A stretch of 64,000 nucleotides of DNA from contig NC_134948.1 of assembly GCF_051020765.1 (NCBI RefSeq), forward strand, positions 4,890,501 through 4,954,500, in the 5' to 3' direction. Source of the DNA: Lasioglossum baleicum (Eukaryota > Arthropoda > Insecta > Hymenoptera > Halictidae). The translations under genes were made by a program, and so were the position numbers. The notes beneath the pieces were generated by a model. That model saw only the letters and a program-made list of their open reading frames with translations, searched no databases and was not told where the DNA came from. Below are positions 59,478 to 64,000 of the stretch, piece after piece (positions within the stretch are counted from its first letter, which is position 1; the number at the start of each line of letters is the position of its first letter).

Positions 59478-59560
59478 AACATGAAATAAATGGAAATTAT
59501 TCCATACTTTTTAGTGCGTTTTTTTATGTCGGTGTAATTTTTTTTTATAAGATTTTCTAT
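59478..59560. mobile_element. Fragment of the CGGAGGCGGCGCAAA foldback family
   Basis: Contains aaataaatggaaattattcc and actttttagtgcgttttttt with tgtcggtgtaattttttttt, matching the outer right arm of the copy at 38.4-38.7 kb. Confidence 0.6.
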
Positions 59561-59770
59561 GGGTTAAGGCGGTAGACTCGTTTCCAGGATTGCAAGGGTG
59601 CGGGATTCGCCTCTTCATTTCTTTATAATACAAACACCGGGTTTTCAGTAGTCGAAAACGCTAGATAAAAGATCTATTGAGGGTGCTATCTCCCTCAAAA
59701 GTCCTATTTTTTCGTTCGCGAGGCGTAATTTTCATTATTCGGAAGCATACAACTGCGCATGTAGCGTAAT

Positions 59771-60714
59771 GTTGCTCAAGTCGTACCCCTTACGAAAAAA
59801 ACCGTATAAAACTTAGGATTTATCAAATACATAGAAATTAAATGTGTTATTCAAAACTTGTGTTAATATTATTGTTATTTGTTATAACGAAATTAGAAAA
59901 TCTACATGCTTTCATGTAAAATAAACTAAATCTTGAAAAACTTACATCGGTACGACTAAAGGAACCGGTTTCCTAAGTCGTACCACCTTATAGCGTAAGT
60001 CGTACCTAAGAATTCAATGAAGCAACAATAATAATTAAAACGTATTCCATTAATCCGTTTACATGACACATAGGTATTTAGTTAGTACTAACATCACATA
60101 CAAATTCTTTTTGTTCTTTTGTCAACTCCAGCGCATACATCGTGCACCCATGATTTGCATTTCAAGCATTGAATCATGTTTTCCTCCCGATCTTCTCCAC
60201 AAATAAAACAAAACCAATCGATTTTCTTCTTTTGTTTCTCTCTAATGTTTAATGCCAATTCCTTTTTATCAATTACTGCGTTTCTTTTATTTGCTGTATT
60301 CTTTATGTTTTCTTTATTCTGCCTTTACGTTATTTCGACTTAGGAATCTCATATGGGTACGACTTAAGACACGGCACAAGTGCAATTTAAAAAGTAAACA
60401 TAACCTAACTGAATAAAATTGATACGATTTCGTTCCGACCAAACGATTATGTGTATTCTACTGAATTTATATTAAGATAAGGAACATGGTTTTATCAATA
60501 ATTTACTCGCAAGATTAACTACCAAACATGTGCAGAAGATTATAAGAAAAATTGAAATAAAATTACTTGATGACAGGATTTGTAATGAGGCTGGTTTATG
60601 GCAGACGATAATACGTAAAGTAACTTGGTTGACTCAGATGTATATTTGGTTGCCGTTGTATGTGCTGTTGTCACCATAGTTCGTTCAAAATTCAAGTGGT
60701 ACGACTTGAGCAAC
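59771..60714. mobile_element. Nested TIR element (944 bp) with GTTGCTCAAGTCGTACC ends
   Basis: Perfect 17-bp inverted ends gttgctcaagtcgtacc and ggtacgacttgagcaac. The gtcgtacc/ggtacgac motif also recurs inside (59970, 59992, 60006, 60356). It contains the decayed PHD-finger ORF. Confidence 0.75.
60094..60320 (-). pseudogene. Transposon-type PHD finger, C-terminal ORF fragment
   Basis: The minus-strand frame starts after a stop near 60322 and reads a Lys-rich stretch (LNIREKQKKKID) followed by WFCFICGEDREENMIQCLKC and KSWVHDVCAGVDK. This gives the Cys-x2-Cys, Cys-x2-Cys and His-x3-Cys positions of a PHD zinc finger. The last expected Cys-x2-Cys pair is split by a TGA. PHD fingers of this form are common at the C-terminus of pogo/Tigger-like transposases, so this is probably the tail of such an ORF; the catalytic part is missing. 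Confidence 0.7.
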
Positions 60715-60749
60715 CTTACCCTAGCTATTTTTTCATATCTACATGCTGC

Positions 60750-61016
60750 CAGGGCCCGCTCCAGGGGGGGGCAACCCGGACATTTGTCCGGGTCGCGAAA
60801 ATTTAGGGGCGCCATCTTGGTTGTAACTGTGAGAAAAATATTGATATGTTAAATACCCAATCAATAGAAAATTTGCTTTTATTAAAATTTAAATAAAATG
60901 ATTTGATTTTTATTAAAGATAAAAAATATGTATAACCTTTATTTAAAAAATATATATATTCTTAAGGGGCGGCAATTTGTGTTCTTGTCCGGGGCGACAT
61001 AACCGCTAGAGCGGGC
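60750..61016. mobile_element. Nested hAT-like element, CAGGGCCCGCTC type (267 bp, right terminus clipped)
   Basis: The left end cagggcccgctccagggg and the right end ccgctagagcgggc are inverted repeats, as are acatttgtccgggtcgc and cttgtccggggcgac nearby in the terminal regions. The right end lacks the last few bases (expected ccctg), so no target duplication can be read. Confidence 0.65.
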
Positions 61017-61147
61017 GAATAATGCAAATTACGCCTCGTAAACGAAAAAATAGATCGATCTTCTATCTAACGTGTTGGACTACTGAAAAAAACCCGTGTT
61101 TGTATTATCGCGAAATGAGAGAGCGAATCACGCACCCTTGCAATCCT

Positions 61148-61951
61148 CGAAAAAAGAGTTTACCCCCTTAAATTGTCCTAAACTCTCCTAAAATGCGAAA
61201 CCTAGGCTTTCCTCAGCCATCTCCGTCGGCACAGTTCCCGACGACGAAGGAAATTCGGCGACGCATTCGAAATATGGATTATCGGAACGATGGGCCACGC
61301 ACGCGACAAGTATGATGCGACATGTAAACATTTCGGGTCGTTCACCCATGGTTCCGACGGCGAGCAGCTCAGCTGTTCGCGGTGTACACAAACTACCGAA
61401 GCGCGATCATTTTTATACGTAGTCGCGCCGGTGACACAAGGCGAGAACTCGACGATAGAAAGCTAAGAAGTGGTCGAAAGATTTCGAACAATTATTAAAT
61501 TGCGATCGACAACGTATCACAGATGATCGTCGTCTTTCATATTTCAGAAAAGAGCTCACCGCGTGACAATTCGATCCTCGACGCGAGGCTACGCAGCTCG
61601 TCGCGTTGTGATCGCCGTTGTAATCGCGTTTCTACACGGGGTTTATCTGGTATGTAAACCGCGGCGTAGAAAAACCAACAAAGTTTCACGTGCGAGAACG
61701 ATTGATCGTAATTTAGAGTGGCGTCCTTGCGAGACGCTCTCTCCGGCTTTGTCTTTTTGCGGGTGCATTCCGGGAATTAGACTGCCACACCTCGTGCAGC
61801 CTAGTGTCGCGTACGCAGCCCGAGTATTTTAACCGAAACCGACGACCTATCTGTGCGGAGATGTTTCGACCACCTTGATACGATCTTAGAGAAGCTAGGA
61901 CATGCGTCTCCAACACGCCAGGTCTTGTCCGACGGTTATCCTCCGATTACA
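61148..61951. other. Interval without a supported gene
   Basis: Short overlapping frames only. Confidence 0.45.
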
Positions 61952-62432
61952 CTGTCCAACACCAAATTTGATTTCAATATACTGTTGGGTCCTTCTTATA
62001 GAGTTTCTTGCGCTGATTCCGAATCTGTCCTTAATTTTTCTTCTATACTCACAGTTTTTGAGAAACATGGCTTTGAAGAAAAACATATTTTTCTACTTTA
62101 AACAGATATTGTGATGTTATTATAAAAGATATTGAATTGTTCCTTACAGCAAAAGATTCTGTAGACTTTCCCGAATACAATGTCATTTGATCACAAATTC
62201 GGGAAAGTCTACAGAATCTTTTGCTGTAAAGAACAATTCAATATCTTTTAGAATAACATCACAATATTTGTTTAAAGTTGAAAAATATGTTTTTTTGTCA
62301 AAGCCATGTTTTTCAAAAACTGAGCGTATAAGAGAAAAATTATGAACAGATTCGGAATCAGCGCAGAAAACCCTATAAGAAGGACCCAACGGTATATTGA
62401 AATCATTAAAAAAGTTGAAATTTGTTGGACAG
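61952..62432. repeat. Inverted duplication (arms ~225 bp) of protein-like sequence
   Basis: The two arms read ctgtccaacaccaaatttga outward from a centre near 62190 and carry almost the same sequence. The plus-strand frame of the left arm gives NILLGPSYRVSCADSESV and KHGF; the minus-strand frame of the right arm (62389-62183) is open for 68 codons and gives LGPSYRVFCADSESV, VFEKHGF and YCDVILKDIELFFTAKDSVD. The left arm is frameshifted at an A-run after KHGF and then stops. I do not recognise the protein. It is either a TE-borne coding fragment or a captured exon. Confidence 0.7.
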
Positions 62433-64000
62433 CGTTATCAATAAACTGTATCGCAGAGATACAGTAGCATCATTTGTTTCAGGGCTCGTCTTCACACGTA
62501 AATGCCCATCTAATAAATGGTTTGATGCGTGCCCTGTACAATTTTCTCCGCGACCGCGAAAAATCTCGGGTAAAAAGTGTCTCCAATCAACAACATCCAC
62601 TGGAACGACCCATTCCAGCGACCGGTACGGCTGGTCGCACTAAATCCCGAAACCTCGTCGATATTGCTCGATCAAGAAAGGGTGTGAACGTCCGAGCAGT
62701 CTCCGAAAAGGTCCTCCCATATCGCGTCCGTACTAGAACCTGCCTCGCCTAACGGATAGTCCAATTCTTGCGGGCAGGAAAATCCATTGTCGTCGGACCG
62801 ACGCATCGCTGGTCAAGCGATAAAGGATGACCGGGAAGCGGAGATATAGAGAGAGCGAGAGAAAGAGAGGGAGAGGGCGATAGAGGAGGGCCGATGGCAA
62901 AAAGAAAGCTATGGAAAAAGAGATCAAGGTAGGTCGCGTGAAACTCGCTGGTCGCTACTCGCCGGGGAAAACGAGAAGAGGTGGAGGCGAGGCGCACAGG
63001 TACACGTTCGCGTGCACGCGTGCACGAAACGGAAGAGAAAAAGAGAGAGAGAGGGAGAGAGAGAGACGGGAAGAAGAGAAGAGAAGAGCAGAGAAGAGAG
63101 AATGGGTATAGAAGAGGGAAAAGCGCACGTAGCCGCAGGCAAGGGCGCGCGTGAGCGGGCAAGCGAGCCTCATCCTCCCTCTAGGCCCCTTGACGGCAGT
63201 GGCAGAACGGCAGAGCGGCTCTGGCAAGCAGCCACGAACACGAACCGACCCCCGCCTCACGCACGACCAACCGCGGCCCCCGGCTTCTCGCCTACGACTC
63301 GCACACAAGCGCGAATCTCTGCGAACAGCCGCCAGCCGCTGCTGCTCCGCTCCGCGAGCGCTCGCCGACTCGCAGTCCGTCACCGTCGCTCGAACAGCGA
63401 GCACCGCGCGCTCCGCGCAAACAAGTTTCGAACGCCACCGGTTTCGCAAACCTCCGAAACCCCGTGTGTCGGTCTTACCTCGATCTATTCTGCATCGGAC
63501 TGAGCGGCGACCACCGCATTGATATCTCTCTTCACGTCGATCTCCAACGTCGATCTCTTTACGTCAATCACCGCATCGATTTCTACATCGATGTCTTCGC
63601 ATCACTCTCCGCATCGATCTCTACGTCGACCACCGCATTGATTTCTGCGCATCGATCTCTACGTTCTCTTCTCTTCAGATCGATATCTCCGATCTGTTCC
63701 CCGGGACGTGCACATGTCTCCGCGATGACGTACCCGGTCCGTTTCACGTGTCGCGTGCCTGACGGCGCGACAAACCAGTCGCTGGACGTCCGATCGCAAC
63801 CCGAGTAACCCGCGCGATCGAGTGTCGCGTCTCGTCGAACGGGATCGGCCGGCCGATCGGGGCCGCGCTATCGAGTGTTGCCTGTTCGCGCGTCTCATCG
63901 AACGGGATCATCGGGGCCGCTATCGAGTGTCGCCTGGGATCGCGCGCGCTTATCAGGCCGCGATCGGCGACTATGAGTGCGACCGTCAGCGAGGAGCCAC
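62433..64000. other. GC-rich end of the window; purine block then pyrimidine/GC block
   Basis: 62840-63110 is GA-rich and 63170-63450 is C-rich with high CpG. 63520-63680 shows an imperfect repeat around catcgatctctac / cgtcgatctc. No coding exon is supported. It could be the promoter or 5' UTR of a gene beyond the edge. Confidence 0.4.

Larger units (their letters stand above)
59586..61147. mobile_element. Element with long inverted repeats (1.56 kb), host of two nested elements
   Basis: The left arm (59586-59746: aggattgcaagggtgcggga, cgggttttcagtagtc, tttttcgttcgcgaggcgta) returns inverted at 61014-61147 (tacgcctcgtaaacgaaaaa, actactgaaaaaaacccg, cgcacccttgcaatcct). The arms are about 135-160 bp. 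Alternatively these are two inverted copies of a short element; the left copy begins near ggcggtagactcgtttccag, which is loosely tRNA-like. Confidence 0.65.

Noticed and set aside
59568..59640. tRNA gene at the left arm of the 59.6-kb element
   Set aside because: The ggcggtagactcg and gggtgcgggattcgc parts are loosely tRNA-like, but no acceptor stem or anticodon arm could be formed.

Overview
This is an insect nuclear genome window, most likely from a bee or another aculeate hymenopteran. The evidence is short, intron-split, metazoan-type genes with GT-AG introns and insect-type family members (an ACBP, a DNAJB6/mrj chaperone, a transcobalamin-like secreted protein), set in long non-coding stretches full of small DNA transposons, microsatellites and GC-rich islands. 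The species assignment is an inference; the sequence has no diagnostic marker I can name with certainty.

Layout. (1) 1.3-2.6 kb, plus strand: a complete three-exon acyl-CoA-binding protein gene (89 aa). (2) 4.3-9.1 kb, minus strand, convergent with it: a complete J-domain gene of the DNAJB6/mrj class. Its exons can be assembled into two proteins that share the first four coding exons and part of the fifth: a 237-aa form ending inside exon 5, with a poly(A) signal just downstream, and a 295-aa form that splices from within exon 5 to a far 3' exon ending in a basic, NLS-like tail. (3) 9.1-21.9 kb: no supported gene; one large foldback transposon, several small ones, and GA tracts just ahead of the next gene. 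(4) 21.9-26.35 kb, plus strand: a complete six-exon secreted cobalamin-binding-like protein (504 aa; signal peptide, alpha/alpha-barrel QxxDGxF-type repeats, Asn-rich linker, C-terminal DUF4430-type segment). Its intron 2 is largely a 15-bp minisatellite and its intron 5 holds two MITEs. (5) 26.4-64 kb: no intact gene that I can support. This part is a record of mobile DNA and simple sequence: a 1.1-kb satellite with higher-order structure that grew from a MITE, complete short hAT elements with exact 8-bp target duplications, foldback elements, a mariner transposase scrap, a three-part TE nest with a decayed PHD-finger ORF, and an inverted duplication of protein-like sequence. Between them lie GC-rich islands with (GGCGT)n repeats and polypurine blocks that switch to polypyrimidine blocks.

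The three genes are unrelated housekeeping or secretory functions (acyl-CoA pool buffering, Hsp70 co-chaperone, secreted corrinoid-type binding) and do not form a pathway. The most notable structures are the MITE-seeded satellite with an exact 335-bp higher-order period (28.7-29.8 kb), the ~200-bp hAT MITE family it came from (three complete copies, many fragments), and the two-ended mrj gene whose layout parallels human DNAJB6a/b.
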